Shown here piece by piece: positions 9,541 to 18,049 of a DNA stretch of 64,000 nucleotides. The translations under genes and the position numbers were made by a program. Source of the stretch: Vampirovibrio chlorellavorus (GTDB lineage Bacteria > Cyanobacteriota > Vampirovibrionia > Vampirovibrionales > Vampirovibrionaceae); NCBI GenBank assembly GCA_003149345.1, contig QFWI01000008.1, forward strand, positions 620,001 to 684,000, in the 5' to 3' direction. Below the pieces are notes generated by a model. The model had not been told where the DNA came from. It ran no database searches and saw only the letters and a program-made list of their open reading frames with translations. Numbering within the stretch: the stretch's first letter is position 1; the number at the start of each line of letters is the position of its first letter.

Positions 9541-9571
9541 AAAAGGCATCCCCGGATGGGGATGCCTTTTT
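9541..9571 (-). terminator. Bidirectional terminator after the oxidoreductase operon
   Basis: A perfect 9-bp stem GGCATCCCC / GGGGATGCC with a GGAT loop, flanked by A4 on the left and T5 on the right. It lies 25 bp past the stop of the reverse-strand oxidoreductase genes. The 250 bp between it and the secreted-protein gene show no gene. Confidence 0.85.
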
Positions 9572-9595
9572 CAAGAGAAATCGCAAAAGGAGAGA

Positions 9596-11233
9596 CTAAG
9601 CGGTCACAGCCTTTTTGGCTTCCAGTTCAGCCAAAAGATCCTTGTTTTCAATGCCAGCCAGTTCTTGCAGTAAACGCCAGTTTAACTGCCGATCCAGCTT
9701 GGCGTTCTGGATGTCCTGGGTGGTTGGATTCCCGTCTTTGTCAAAGTGCTTTTTGAAGCGGCCTTCGGTCTTGGCCCAATCAATAAAGGTCAACTCCTGC
9801 ATTTCGCCATCCGGCCCTTTGACCCAGGCCCAATCCCGATCCGGGTTGGGGTTGCCGGTCAGGTTAAAGCGGCTTTTCATGGTCGGGCCAGCCTCCGGGT
9901 CGTAGATGAACAGAGGGAAGGCACGACTCTGCACAGCCAATTTGGCTTGGTGAGCCGCCATGTTATCGGCCACACCGTGTTCTGGTTGGCAAGTGGTGTA
10001 GACGTTGATGACAGCGGGGCCTTTGAACTCCAAAGCCCGGTTAATCACTTTAAAGAAGTGAGTGCTGTTGGAGCCAATGGTCTGGGCCACAAACACATTG
10101 GGGTGCATCACGCAGATTTGGCCCAGTTCCTTGCGGCGCTCAATCTTACCGTGATGGGATTTACCGTAGGCGCCCATTTTGGATTCCTGACCAGTGTAAG
10201 AGGAGGTGGACTGCTGACCGCCGGTGTTGGAATACACCTGAGTATCCAGAACCAGTACCTTGATGTTCATGCCAGACATCAGCATCCGGCTGAGGGCCTG
10301 GAATCCGATATCCAACATGGCGCCATCGCCGCCCATATTCCAAAGTACCCAGTCCTCGTGACCATTTTGATCCCAGTAGGCGCGAACACCCATGGCGTCA
10401 GTGGGGCCATTTTCAAACAGGGAATTGGTCCACGGCACCGTGTAGGGGTTGTAAGGGTAGGTGGAACCATACACGGTATTGCAACCGGTGGAGGCCACAA
10501 TCCCGAAACGATCCCCGACTTTCTCGTGGGTGGCGGCCAGCATTTGACGAATAACCGAGGCTTCGCCGCAGCCCATGCAGGAACCGGCACCGCCTTTGTA
10601 CATGTTCAGGTTACCCAGTTTCAGCATCAAATCACGCATATCGGACTTGTTGATGTGGGTGAACGGAGACTCCGGCAGCGATTTGTAAAAACCGTAAGTT
10701 TCCAAATAAGTAGGGAGATTTTCCGGGGTTTTCTTGATCATCTTCAAGGCGTCGTGATTGCCGCAAACTTCCACGCACTCGCCGCAGCCTTTGCACTTGG
10801 TCGGATCGATGAAAATTCCAAACAAAGCGCCCTCTGGCTGGGAAGGATCCTTGGCCCGTTTCTTCTCAAACTGGCCGTGGTATTTCACGGTGGTGGCAAA
10901 TTGCTTGCGCAGGTACTCTTTGTGAGACTCGTCCGTGACGTTGGCCAGTTCCTTCTCCAAATCTTCCGGCTTCACGATTTTGCCCAAAATAGCGGTATCC
11001 GGGCAGTTATTGACGCAGTCCATACAACCCACGCAATTCTCGGCCAAATACTCCGGCAATTCGGGGGCGATATAGCTGAAATCACGAGCCCCACCGGTAC
11101 CGGCAGGCAAAACGCTTTGCGCCACGAACTCATCGGCAGGCTGACTGGAGCCAGCGCCCTTGTTGTAGGCGTCAACCACTTCTTCCGCTCGCTGGTAGTC
11201 ATACCAGTGTTTGCTCTTTTCTTGTGCACTCAT
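9596..11233 (-). CDS. Pyruvate:ferredoxin oxidoreductase, delta-beta half (ferredoxin and TPP domains)
   Basis: Catalytic half of a NifJ-type 2-oxoacid:ferredoxin oxidoreductase (pyruvate + CoA to acetyl-CoA + CO2 + reduced ferredoxin). Residues ~65-180 carry two 4Fe-4S motifs (CVGCMDCVNNC and CKGCGECVEVC, each completed by a later Cys). The TPP/proximal-cluster domain follows: GSCMGCGEAS, ASTGCNTVYG, PWTNSLFENG, GGDGAMLDIGF and LDTQVYSNTGGQ. In the single-chain enzyme these follow the alpha and gamma domains; here they are a separate gene, 67 bp after the alpha-gamma gene, with AAGGAG ten bases before the ATG. Pyruvate is the likely substrate by similarity to NifJ; another 2-oxoacid is possible. 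Confidence 0.9.
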   Translation of the reverse strand: MSAQEKSKHWYDYQRAEEVVDAYNKGAGSSQPADEFVAQSVLPAGTGGARDFSYIAPELPEYLAENCVGCMDCVNNCPDTAILGKIVKPEDLEKELANVTDESHKEYLRKQFATTVKYHGQFEKKRAKDPSQPEGALFGIFIDPTKCKGCGECVEVCGNHDALKMIKKTPENLPTYLETYGFYKSLPESPFTHINKSDMRDLMLKLGNLNMYKGGAGSCMGCGEASVIRQMLAATHEKVGDRFGIVASTGCNTVYGSTYPYNPYTVPWTNSLFENGPTDAMGVRAYWDQNGHEDWVLWNMGGDGAMLDIGFQALSRMLMSGMNIKVLVLDTQVYSNTGGQQSTSSYTGQESKMGAYGKSHHGKIERRKELGQICVMHPNVFVAQTIGSNSTHFFKVINRALEFKGPAVINVYTTCQPEHGVADNMAAHQAKLAVQSRAFPLFIYDPEAGPTMKSRFNLTGNPNPDRDWAWVKGPDGEMQELTFIDWAKTEGRFKKHFDKDGNPTTQDIQNAKLDRQLNWRLLQELAGIENKDLLAELEAKKAVTA

Positions 11234-11300
11234 GGGGATAAAACTCCTTTATTCGCAAGTTTTAAAACGATTGGCGGCAAGTCAGCCGGAAATGGGGGGG

Positions 11301-13358
11301 CTAGATAAAGAACGCGTTGGTGTCTTTACCCTTGGCTTCCCATTCCAGACGGCCTTTTTCCAGCACATCGGCCGGAGTGCTGTCAATTACGGAACGGGGC
11401 ACTTCCAGAACCTGGTTGAAGCCTTTGCGGGCAGCTTCCAGGTTGTCCCGAACCACGTCAGCGCCTTTGCGGCCAAAGTATTTCTCGATGGGAATACGCA
11501 CCCGCTCAAACAGTTCATCGTCGCTCAGGCCCGCGTCTTTCTGGAATGGGGTGAGACGAAGGAACACACCCAGCAAGACAATCCCCTGAAAACGCTGGAC
11601 CAGCGAATCATCAGATTTACAGGTTTCCTGGGCGATGCGAATGGTATCCACGCCATAAAAGCGAATGTTGTTCTCTTTAATGAAGTATTTGGCCCAATCC
11701 GGTACCGAATTCCAGAGCAACTGGGGATCTTCGGTGGGGGTGTGCTGGAAGAGAGTGCAACCGGGTTGCAAGCCCACCAGTGGGTTGCCCATGTTCCAGG
11801 TGTTGGGATCCATCAAGGGCACAAACTCGACCTGGATCAGCTCGCTGTGGGTGCCGATTTTCCCGGACTTGGTGGTAGTCAGGTAAGTGTTGGTAGGCAA
11901 GCCCTTCTTCTCGGAACCATATTTGGGAGAGGCCTGTACCTTAAATCCAAAGATGTCGCCCAGGCAGGTGGCGATAATTTTATTGGTAGTAACCGATCCG
12001 TAGCCACCCACGGAGTGACCGCGAATAGAGAAGGCCCCGGCAGGACGCACGTCCGGCTCGTCCTTCACTTCCAGCGTGCTGGCGTGATCAATGCCCAAGC
12101 TGAAGAAGCGCTTATTCAGGCCCTTTTCAGTCATGTTTTCCACAGTGGCGACCATTTGACCGGGGGTCACATCGCGACTTCCCAGACCGGCCACACCGGA
12201 GTAAATGACTGGAATACGGTCAATTTTCGGGTAACCGGGCGTTCCCATGGCAGCCTTGGCAAAAGCGGCTTCAATTTCGGCGGTTAAGGGGTTGGAAACA
12301 CCCATGGGGTTATCCATCCGTTCAATAACCGCAAATGCTTTCAGGTGCTTTAGCGCCTCTACCACTTGTGGGCCGGGGAAAGGACGGAAGGAAGTGATGG
12401 TCAGGCTGCCGGTTTTGTGACCCAGGCTGCGCAGGTGATCCAAGGTGACCGAAGCGGTTTCAGCAGTGGAACCCATGGCCACAATACCGTACTCAGCGTC
12501 TTCCAGTTGGAAAGGCACGACCAGGGAGTAGCGACGACCTGTCAGCTTGTAGAACTCCTCCATGGCCTCTTCCAGGGCCGCCGGGATTTGATCGTAAAAG
12601 AAGCGTTGAGCGATTTTACCGGCCATGTAACTGTCCTGGTTCTGAACCACACCGCTCATCAAGGGGAAATTGGGATCGAACAGCTTGCGCAGCTTCTCTT
12701 CCGGGGCGCCCAGATACTCACGAATCAGCTCATCTTCCGGGAACAAGACGTTCTCAATGGTGTGCGTGGTCAAAAAGCCGTCCTGAATGTTCATAAACGG
12801 CGTTTTGGTTTTCTCTGCCACCCGACGGGCAATCAGGCACAAATCGCCAGCTTCCTGGGCATTTTGAGCAAACAACATCCCCCAACCCACGTCGGTAACG
12901 GACATCACATCATCATGCCCGGCGTGAACATTGAGCGAGTGAGAGGTCAAGGCACGAGCCCCAATGTTGAACACAACGCCCAGACGCTTACCAGAGATGG
13001 TGTACAGCACTTCCTTCATCAAGACCAGACCTTGACCGGAAGTGAAGTTTGTCACCCGACCGCCAGCCACGGCATAGCCTTCGGAGGCGGACGCCGAGCT
13101 ATGCTCGGATTCGGGCTGGAGCCACATAATGTCCTTGCCCCAAACGTTTTTCATACCGTTGGAGTAAGCGGTTTGATAGCCAACCCCCATGCTGGTGGAG
13201 GGGGTAATGGGGTAGGCAATACCAGCCTCACAGGCACGTGTTTCCACATGTACCACCATCGCGGAACCGTCAGCGGTGCCGGGGATACCGGGATACTTGA
13301 ACTTCTGGGCTGACACGTTGGATTCTTCCTGTGTTTTAGGCGGTTGGGCAAGAGCCAT
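11301..13358 (-). CDS. Pyruvate:ferredoxin oxidoreductase, alpha-gamma half
   Basis: First half of the NifJ-type oxidoreductase, 685 aa. The N-terminal pyrimidine-binding domain shows YPITPSTSMG, ESEHSSASASEGYAVAGGR and FTSGQGLVLMKEVLY. After the domain II region, a gamma domain appears (RGHSVGGYGSVTTNKI, YGSEKKGLPTNTYLTT) with a C-terminal helical tail. Together with the next gene it makes the complete four-domain enzyme, split between gamma and delta. AGGAG lies eight bases before the ATG, and the promoter should be in the 470-bp gap shared with lexA. Expected role: anaerobic or fermentative acetyl-CoA formation and low-potential electron supply. Confidence 0.9.
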   Translation of the reverse strand: MALAQPPKTQEESNVSAQKFKYPGIPGTADGSAMVVHVETRACEAGIAYPITPSTSMGVGYQTAYSNGMKNVWGKDIMWLQPESEHSSASASEGYAVAGGRVTNFTSGQGLVLMKEVLYTISGKRLGVVFNIGARALTSHSLNVHAGHDDVMSVTDVGWGMLFAQNAQEAGDLCLIARRVAEKTKTPFMNIQDGFLTTHTIENVLFPEDELIREYLGAPEEKLRKLFDPNFPLMSGVVQNQDSYMAGKIAQRFFYDQIPAALEEAMEEFYKLTGRRYSLVVPFQLEDAEYGIVAMGSTAETASVTLDHLRSLGHKTGSLTITSFRPFPGPQVVEALKHLKAFAVIERMDNPMGVSNPLTAEIEAAFAKAAMGTPGYPKIDRIPVIYSGVAGLGSRDVTPGQMVATVENMTEKGLNKRFFSLGIDHASTLEVKDEPDVRPAGAFSIRGHSVGGYGSVTTNKIIATCLGDIFGFKVQASPKYGSEKKGLPTNTYLTTTKSGKIGTHSELIQVEFVPLMDPNTWNMGNPLVGLQPGCTLFQHTPTEDPQLLWNSVPDWAKYFIKENNIRFYGVDTIRIAQETCKSDDSLVQRFQGIVLLGVFLRLTPFQKDAGLSDDELFERVRIPIEKYFGRKGADVVRDNLEAARKGFNQVLEVPRSVIDSTPADVLEKGRLEWEAKGKDTNAFFI

Positions 13359-13655
13359 AAACGCTTCTCCTATTCAGTATGAACAAAGTGGTCAAAAAAC
13401 TTCAGTTGAGGGTTTGAGTCATAAATAAGCGGCAAATAACTCAGTGAGGCTTATGTCAGAGTCACTGGCCTATTACAAAGCCTCTGAGCCATTAACTCAT
13501 GAGCCGTAAACCAGGGGTGAGGATCTCAAACTGCCATCTATTGTACAGAAAACGCCGTATTTTCAAAGCGCTGTTTTCAATCCTTCGGGATGGAGCCTCG
13601 TTGAGCGAAGCCCCTAAAACAGCTACCCAAGGCGCTTTGAGACCTTTGTTAACTT
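13359..13655. other. Divergent intergenic region (oxidoreductase side)
   Basis: No gene. It holds the presumed promoter of the oxidoreductase operon, with an imperfect TGAGT...ACTCA dyad around 13417-13443. It also contains an imperfect long inverted repeat (13562-13576 against 13615-13640, sharing TCAAAGCGC and GCTGTTTT blocks) that may act as a terminator or insulator between the two divergent units. Confidence 0.4.
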
Positions 13656-13675
13656 TATCGAATTTTTTTTCGAAT
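13656..13675 (+). promoter_or_regulatory. LexA operator candidate 1 of lexA
   Basis: TATCGAA-N6-TTCGAAT, a dyad matching the perfect copy in front of umuD (TATCGAA-N6-TTCGATA). It lies just upstream of the -35 of the proposed lexA promoter. Binding by LexA is inferred from its occurrence at the two S24-family SOS genes in the window. Confidence 0.6.
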
Positions 13676-13681
13676 TATCGC

Positions 13682-13709
13682 TTGCCTTTTTGCCAAGGAA
13701 GAGTATCAT
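13682..13709 (+). promoter_or_regulatory. Proposed lexA promoter
   Basis: TTGCCT - 16 bp - TATCAT, flanked and overlapped by the operator-like dyads. It leaves a leader of about 115 bases before the lexA start. Confidence 0.5.
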
Positions 13710-13742
13710 AGAATTTACGTTCGATAGAAAAATCGTTCGAGA
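13707..13742 (+). promoter_or_regulatory. LexA operator candidates 2 and 3 of lexA
   Basis: Two overlapping dyads 16 bp apart: CATAGAA-N6-TTCGATA (13707-13726) and GATAGAA-N6-TTCGAGA (13723-13742). Copy 2 overlaps the -10 box, the expected place for autorepression. Half-sites share GAA-N6-TTCGA with copy 1 and with the umuD site. Confidence 0.6.
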
Positions 13743-13832
13743 CAATTTCAAACCGCTGCTATCAACCCCTTACTGTCAGATGGCAGTCCCTCCCCGATAA
13801 ACCACAAGCCAGCAAGATGGACATTAAACGCA

Positions 13833-14501
13833 ATGAAAAATGATTTGACCGCCAAACAACAAGAAGTGTTGAACCAGTTGCTGGCTTTTGTTCTGGAGAA
13901 TAACTATCCGCCTTCCATTCAACAACTGTGCCAGCTGTGCGGCGTCAGCTCAACGTCCACCATTCACTTTCATCTCAGCGCGCTAAAGAAGAAAGGGCTC
14001 ATCGACTGGAATCCTTCGGAAAAGCGGGCCATCAGCATTCGGGAAGACCTGCGGGACGAGTACCGTGCTGCTCAGCATCGCGCTGAGGATGAGGTGCCCC
14101 TGGAAACCGTGAGCAGCGAAGTGCCCAAAAATGGCCTGCTGCCGCTGCTAGGGTCTATTGCTGCGGGTTCTCCCCTGCAAACAGTAAAAGATACTGTGGA
14201 ACGGATTGATTTAAGCGAGGATCTCTGCCCTCCCGGCTGCTACGCCCTCAAGGTCAGAGGCACGAGTATGATTGAAGACCATATTATGGATGAGGATGTG
14301 GTCATTATTAATCCGAAAGCCCGAGTACGTGAGGGTGACGTCGTTGTGGCGTTGATTGACCAGGAAATGGCCACACTCAAACGCTTTTACCGGGAGAAAG
14401 ATCGGATTCGCCTTCAACCCGCCAATTCCGAGATGGAACCTATTTATGTCAAAGACGTCCATATCCAAGGAAGGGTTGAGGCCGTCATCCGCAAGTTTTG
14501 A
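13833..14501 (+). CDS. lexA: LexA repressor, SOS regulator
   Basis: Represses DNA-damage genes and is inactivated by RecA-stimulated self-cleavage. The N-terminal ~65 residues form the LexA winged HTH (PSIQQLCQLCGVSSTSTIHF). The S24 peptidase domain has the cleavage bond Ala111-Gly112 (SIAAGSPLQ), nucleophile Ser145 (GTSMIEDHI) and general base Lys183 (ATLKRFY), so autocleavage should work. At 222 aa it is of usual length, with a slightly long linker. The Shine-Dalgarno is weak. Three operator-like dyads upstream suggest autoregulation. Confidence 0.93.
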   Translation: MKNDLTAKQQEVLNQLLAFVLENNYPPSIQQLCQLCGVSSTSTIHFHLSALKKKGLIDWNPSEKRAISIREDLRDEYRAAQHRAEDEVPLETVSSEVPKNGLLPLLGSIAAGSPLQTVKDTVERIDLSEDLCPPGCYALKVRGTSMIEDHIMDEDVVIINPKARVREGDVVVALIDQEMATLKRFYREKDRIRLQPANSEMEPIYVKDVHIQGRVEAVIRKF

Positions 14502-14620
14502 ACTACCCTGTCAGCGTAAACCAATTGTAGAAACGATGTTTATGGTCGCTGTTGTTTCAGCGAGCAGTTAGTAGCGAATTGATTAAACAACCCAATTGAA
14601 AGAACAAGGAGCTTATCTCT

Positions 14621-14704
14621 ATGAGTATCCGTCGCTTGTTACGTGATGTTTTTTACGGTGCCTTGCTGGTCTGGCCTTACTTTTTCATTCCCGGCAACGC
14701 CTAA
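14621..14704 (+). CDS. Small membrane peptide, 27 aa
   Basis: The peptide MSIRRLLRDVFYGALLVWPY continues to FFIPGNA. It has a basic amphipathic start and a hydrophobic stretch long enough to insert into a membrane. An AAGGAG Shine-Dalgarno lies ten bases before the ATG, and a strong terminator follows, so it looks like a short independent transcript. No family recognised; the 400 bp between lexA and rlmN hold nothing else. Confidence 0.5.
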   Translation: MSIRRLLRDVFYGALLVWPYFFIPGNA

Positions 14705-14812
14705 GGCCAAAGTCTCTCCAAGTATTTTCCGACTCAAAACAGGGAACTTTATTTTTTAAACACTTCTAACTCTATCTATACACACTCCACTCTTTATCCC
14801 GCAAATCTCACC

Positions 14813-14841
14813 GAGGCAAATCTATTTGCCTCTTTTTCTTT
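14813..14841 (+). terminator. Rho-independent terminator
   Basis: Perfect 8-bp stem GAGGCAAA / TTTGCCTC with a TCTA loop followed by TTTTTCTTTT. It ends the small-peptide/lexA transcript before rlmN. Confidence 0.9.
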
Positions 14842-14904
14842 TATTATTAGAAACACCACTTTTACCTGAGGCGACTCAAGGCCCACCAACGAAAGCACCT
14901 CCCA

Positions 14905-16011
14905 ATGACGAACATCGCTTTACCGATTGCCCCCGAAGCTGAGCAAGAGACTTCCACCCAGCCATCCGATGCGCAGAAACCCGCGCTCATCGGTATGGCG
15001 CTGCCCGAATTGCGAGCCCTGGTTCAAGAAATGGATGAACCCACCTTCCGGGCGGATCAACTCCACCACTGGCTTTACGTCAAGTGCGTGCGGCACTTTG
15101 ATGAGATGAGCAATCTGAAAAAGACCTTTCGGGACAAACTGGCCGAGCGCTATCAGGTGGGTTCGCTGGTGATTGACCGGAAAGAGGTCAGTCAGGATGG
15201 TACCGTCAAGTACCTGTTTCGCTTGCCCGATGGCAAGGTGGTAGAGTCAGTCTTGATGTACTTTGAAGAGCGGGGCTCTTACGCCATCTGTCTCAGCACC
15301 CAGGTGGGCTGTGCGGTCAATTGTGGCTTTTGCGCCACGGCCAAATTGGGCTTTTTAAGAAATTTAAGCGTCGGCGAAATCGCCGAACAATACCTGTACG
15401 TGCAGTCCGATAGCGGGAAAGAAATCCGCAACATCGTGTTCATGGGCCAAGGGGAGCCGCTACTGAACTACGACAACCTGATGCAGAGCATCCAAATCCT
15501 GAACCAGTCTGCGGAAGTGGGCATTCGGCACATCACCATTTCCACCTCCGGCATTGTTCCCCGTATTTATGATCTGGCTCGGGAAAACCGGCAATTGACG
15601 CTGGCCGTTTCCCTGCACGCCCCGGATGATGAAACCCGGGAAGCCATTATGCCCATCAACCGCAAATGGCCGCTGGATGAACTGATGCCAGCCCTCCATC
15701 ACTATGTGGATACCACCGGCAAGCGTCTGACCATTGAGTACATCCTGTTGGCCGGGGTCAACGATCAACCCGGCCACGCCCATGCGCTGGGAGTCCTCCT
15801 GAAAGGGCTGAAGTGCAACGTCAACCTGATTCCCTATAACCCCATTGGCGACGGCTATGGCTTCAAGCGCCCCTCCGGGAACGCCATTCATCGGTTCCGG
15901 GAAGTGGTCAGCAGTTATGGCAAAAAAGTGACCATTCGGGTGGAGCGTGGCGTGGACATTGCCGCAGCCTGTGGACAGCTGGCCAATAAAGTGCAGGCTG
16001 GGCTTGCCTAA
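14905..16011 (+). CDS. rlmN: 23S rRNA (adenine(2503)-C(2))-methyltransferase / tRNA m2A37 methyltransferase
   Basis: Radical SAM methyltransferase that modifies A2503 of 23S rRNA and, in some bacteria, A37 of tRNAs. The 4Fe-4S/SAM motif is C136-x3-C140-x2-C143 (CAVNCGFC). The C-terminal methyl-carrying cysteine is in DIAAACGQLA (Cys356), and RlmN-typical blocks such as VFMGQGEPLLNYDN and GIVPRIYDLA are present. The N-terminus has a ~25-residue acidic extension before the usual start of homology, so a later start is possible, though the next Met is Met31. Confidence 0.93.
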   Translation: MTNIALPIAPEAEQETSTQPSDAQKPALIGMALPELRALVQEMDEPTFRADQLHHWLYVKCVRHFDEMSNLKKTFRDKLAERYQVGSLVIDRKEVSQDGTVKYLFRLPDGKVVESVLMYFEERGSYAICLSTQVGCAVNCGFCATAKLGFLRNLSVGEIAEQYLYVQSDSGKEIRNIVFMGQGEPLLNYDNLMQSIQILNQSAEVGIRHITISTSGIVPRIYDLARENRQLTLAVSLHAPDDETREAIMPINRKWPLDELMPALHHYVDTTGKRLTIEYILLAGVNDQPGHAHALGVLLKGLKCNVNLIPYNPIGDGYGFKRPSGNAIHRFREVVSSYGKKVTIRVERGVDIAAACGQLANKVQAGLA

Positions 16012-16017
16012 GGCGAT

Positions 16018-16287
16018 TTAAGCCCACAAGTCCAGGCGTTTGGCGGCGTCAGAGGCCACCCAGGCAGCCTGAGGCTCTTCCAGCCCGGCCAGGTATGACA
16101 AGCCGTTCACGCCCAGCAACACGGGGATGGTCATCAGCATGCCCATCTGCTCCAAGGCGGTTTGCCGGGTTAGCTGTTCTTTGCGATTTCTGGAGGAACT
16201 ATTTCCCGCAAAAGTGGGGTTGGTGGGACTTTGAGTTGAATTTTGGGGGGTGGCAGAGGCCACAGCCCCGCTGCGTAATGAGACCAT
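16018..16287 (-). CDS. Small unassigned protein with one hydrophobic segment, 89 aa
   Basis: Ser/Thr/Asn-rich N-terminal half, then a hydrophobic segment (MGMLMTIPVLLGVNGLSYLA) and a short helical tail. The start is the ATG with GAGG about 11 bases upstream; the longer frame (to 16374) lacks a ribosome site. It converges on rlmN with 6 bp between stops. It resembles in style another small reverse-strand protein at 22747-23118, but they are not obviously homologous. Confidence 0.5.
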   Translation of the reverse strand: MVSLRSGAVASATPQNSTQSPTNPTFAGNSSSRNRKEQLTRQTALEQMGMLMTIPVLLGVNGLSYLAGLEEPQAAWVASDAAKRLDLWA

Positions 16288-16954
16288 GATGAACCCGCCT
16301 CTTTTTATAGCAAATTCTTTAATAGGACAGTGTGGAAAAATGGATGTTGGGAAACCCTGAAAACCATTCAGCAATTAGCGCTGAGAGGATGACTGAGAGA
16401 TGACTAACCATGTTCCAGAGGTTTAGGATTAAGGGTGGCTTTTCGCCTGACTTTTTATCTGAGCGCAAGCTTTGGCTCAACCATTCAAAAAGTTTAGCTA
16501 TTATAGATGGCTTTTCCCAAATAGAAAAGTAGCCTATAGAGTGATAGACAAGATCAAGAAGCAAGTGTGAATTTTTTTGAAGCACTCTGTGTCTTTTTAA
16601 ATCGACTGCTTCTCCCGGCACAGCAAAAGCGCTAAAATTCCTGTCACTGAGAGTTATTCAGCGATTTTTAAAAACCCCAAAGCCAGGGGATGCGACACGT
16701 GGATGGCCCGGCTGATTTTTCACCCAAAAAACGCTGAAACACAGAACAGAAGTCGTTACCCGCCCCCGGCAATCCGTTCGCTCACTCGCCCGGTCCTCCT
16801 ATCCCCACCAGGCAGAAGCAAAGCTTTTTAGTTTGCTTTCAGTACTTTTTTCATATCATGGTCACAAAGTTTTGTTGCAATTAGTACAAACGAGCAACTT
16901 TCCTCCTTCACCGTTATTGATAGCAATATCAAGCTCGTTAGCTACTAGGGTGTT
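16288..16954. other. Long intergenic region without a supported gene
   Basis: Roughly 670 bp, AT-rich in its left half. A reverse ORF of 100 codons (16319-16621) has neither ribosome site nor recognisable composition. The right part must carry the promoter of the two-gene operon that starts at 16955. I see no RNA gene or terminator. Confidence 0.4.
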
Positions 16955-18049
16955 ATGGTAACGACAACTCTAAACAGCAATACCTTGCCGTCCAGATGGT
17001 CTAAAGGGAAATCTATACCCCTGCGCTTTGGTTCTGGCACTGTTCCCCTGGCCAAAGCAGCCGGGTCAGAGGTTCAGCATGAAGCGGTGGTTCGGGGTTA
17101 CCGATTTGCCAACTTCATCAAAAACCGGCTGCTGGGGGGTAAGCTCTTTAATAACGATATCCGCTGGGGCGGCCTATCCCTGGAAGACATGGCCAGCCGG
17201 GTGCAAACCCTGTTGGGCGTTTACCTGTTGCAGGGCTACTACGCCATTAAGGACGACAAACACCCCTGGGAAACCAATGGCCGGAACGCGGTCATCTGGG
17301 TGATGACCCTGCTGTTGCAAAATCTGGCCAAAAGTGAGAATTACGGGGTCAATACCCTGCTCTTCAACCCCTTTATGCGCCAAAAAGGGTATCTCTCCTC
17401 GGAAATGTCCGGGTTGCAAAAATTCCTGGATCACGGTCGGATGGACGTGGATTATCTGGATATCCTGCAAGATGCCGGGATTAAAATCAGTGATGAGGAA
17501 CTGAAAGGCGCCCGAAAAGGCAAAAAGGCCTTGTGGGCCTCCTCCTGGCTGGACGCCAATAAGACCGACCTCATCAAAAAACGATACCGAGACCTTCACC
17601 AGAAGATACAGGAAAACGCCAAAGCCGTTGCCGACAAAAAGCCCCTTCCCCACCTCCTGACCCCGATGGAAGAAGCCATCGAAAAAGAGATACCCCGGTT
17701 TTTCAAACGAATAAATGGCTGGAATATGGCATCCACAGGGCTAGTGGTCGGGGCCACCATTTATTTCATCGGCGGGGTGGCCATGGATATCGTCAACAAA
17801 GTCATCTCCCCCCTGGACAAGGACTTTGAAGGCAACAAGAACATTCCCCCCGAACAACTTCTCAAAAACCCCATCCTGGCCAAAACCCACCCGCCTCAGA
17901 GTACCCTCACCCACAGTCCCGTCCCTTCCGCCAACCCAACTAGCATCACCACTCCCCCAATCCAATTTTTTCAGAGTTATGTGAGTCACCGTCGTCATAG
18001 CACCCCATTCATCCTTCCCGGATCCACCTATCCCGGAGGGCTTCACTGA
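16955..18049 (+). CDS. Unassigned protein with a hydrophobic segment, paralogue-like partner of the next gene (364 aa)
   Basis: Not a family I recognise. There is a helical N-terminal region (~40-150, with NGRNAVIWVMTLLLQN), a charged central part (~185-250) and one clear hydrophobic segment at ~265-290 (MASTGLVVGATIYFIGGVA). A Pro/Thr/Ser-rich tail follows. The hydrophobic block NGWNMASTGL...KVISP aligns with NGTWPKILATVGL...KVLQP near the C-terminus of the following 964-aa protein, pointing to common ancestry. The stop and next start overlap (TGATG), so the two are coupled. It may be an anchored surface or envelope structural protein (inference). Confidence 0.65.
   Translation: MVTTTLNSNTLPSRWSKGKSIPLRFGSGTVPLAKAAGSEVQHEAVVRGYRFANFIKNRLLGGKLFNNDIRWGGLSLEDMASRVQTLLGVYLLQGYYAIKDDKHPWETNGRNAVIWVMTLLLQNLAKSENYGVNTLLFNPFMRQKGYLSSEMSGLQKFLDHGRMDVDYLDILQDAGIKISDEELKGARKGKKALWASSWLDANKTDLIKKRYRDLHQKIQENAKAVADKKPLPHLLTPMEEAIEKEIPRFFKRINGWNMASTGLVVGATIYFIGGVAMDIVNKVISPLDKDFEGNKNIPPEQLLKNPILAKTHPPQSTLTHSPVPSANPTSITTPPIQFFQSYVSHRRHSTPFILPGSTYPGGLH

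Noticed and set aside
11211..12287. Long forward ORFs (about 300-500 codons) opposite the oxidoreductase genes (9746-13313)
   Set aside because: They are antisense shadows of clearly functional NifJ-type genes; their translations have no motifs and no ribosome sites.
16319..16621. 100-codon reverse ORF in the rlmN-operon gap
   Set aside because: No Shine-Dalgarno, AT-rich non-coding look, and it overlaps the better-supported small gene region upstream.
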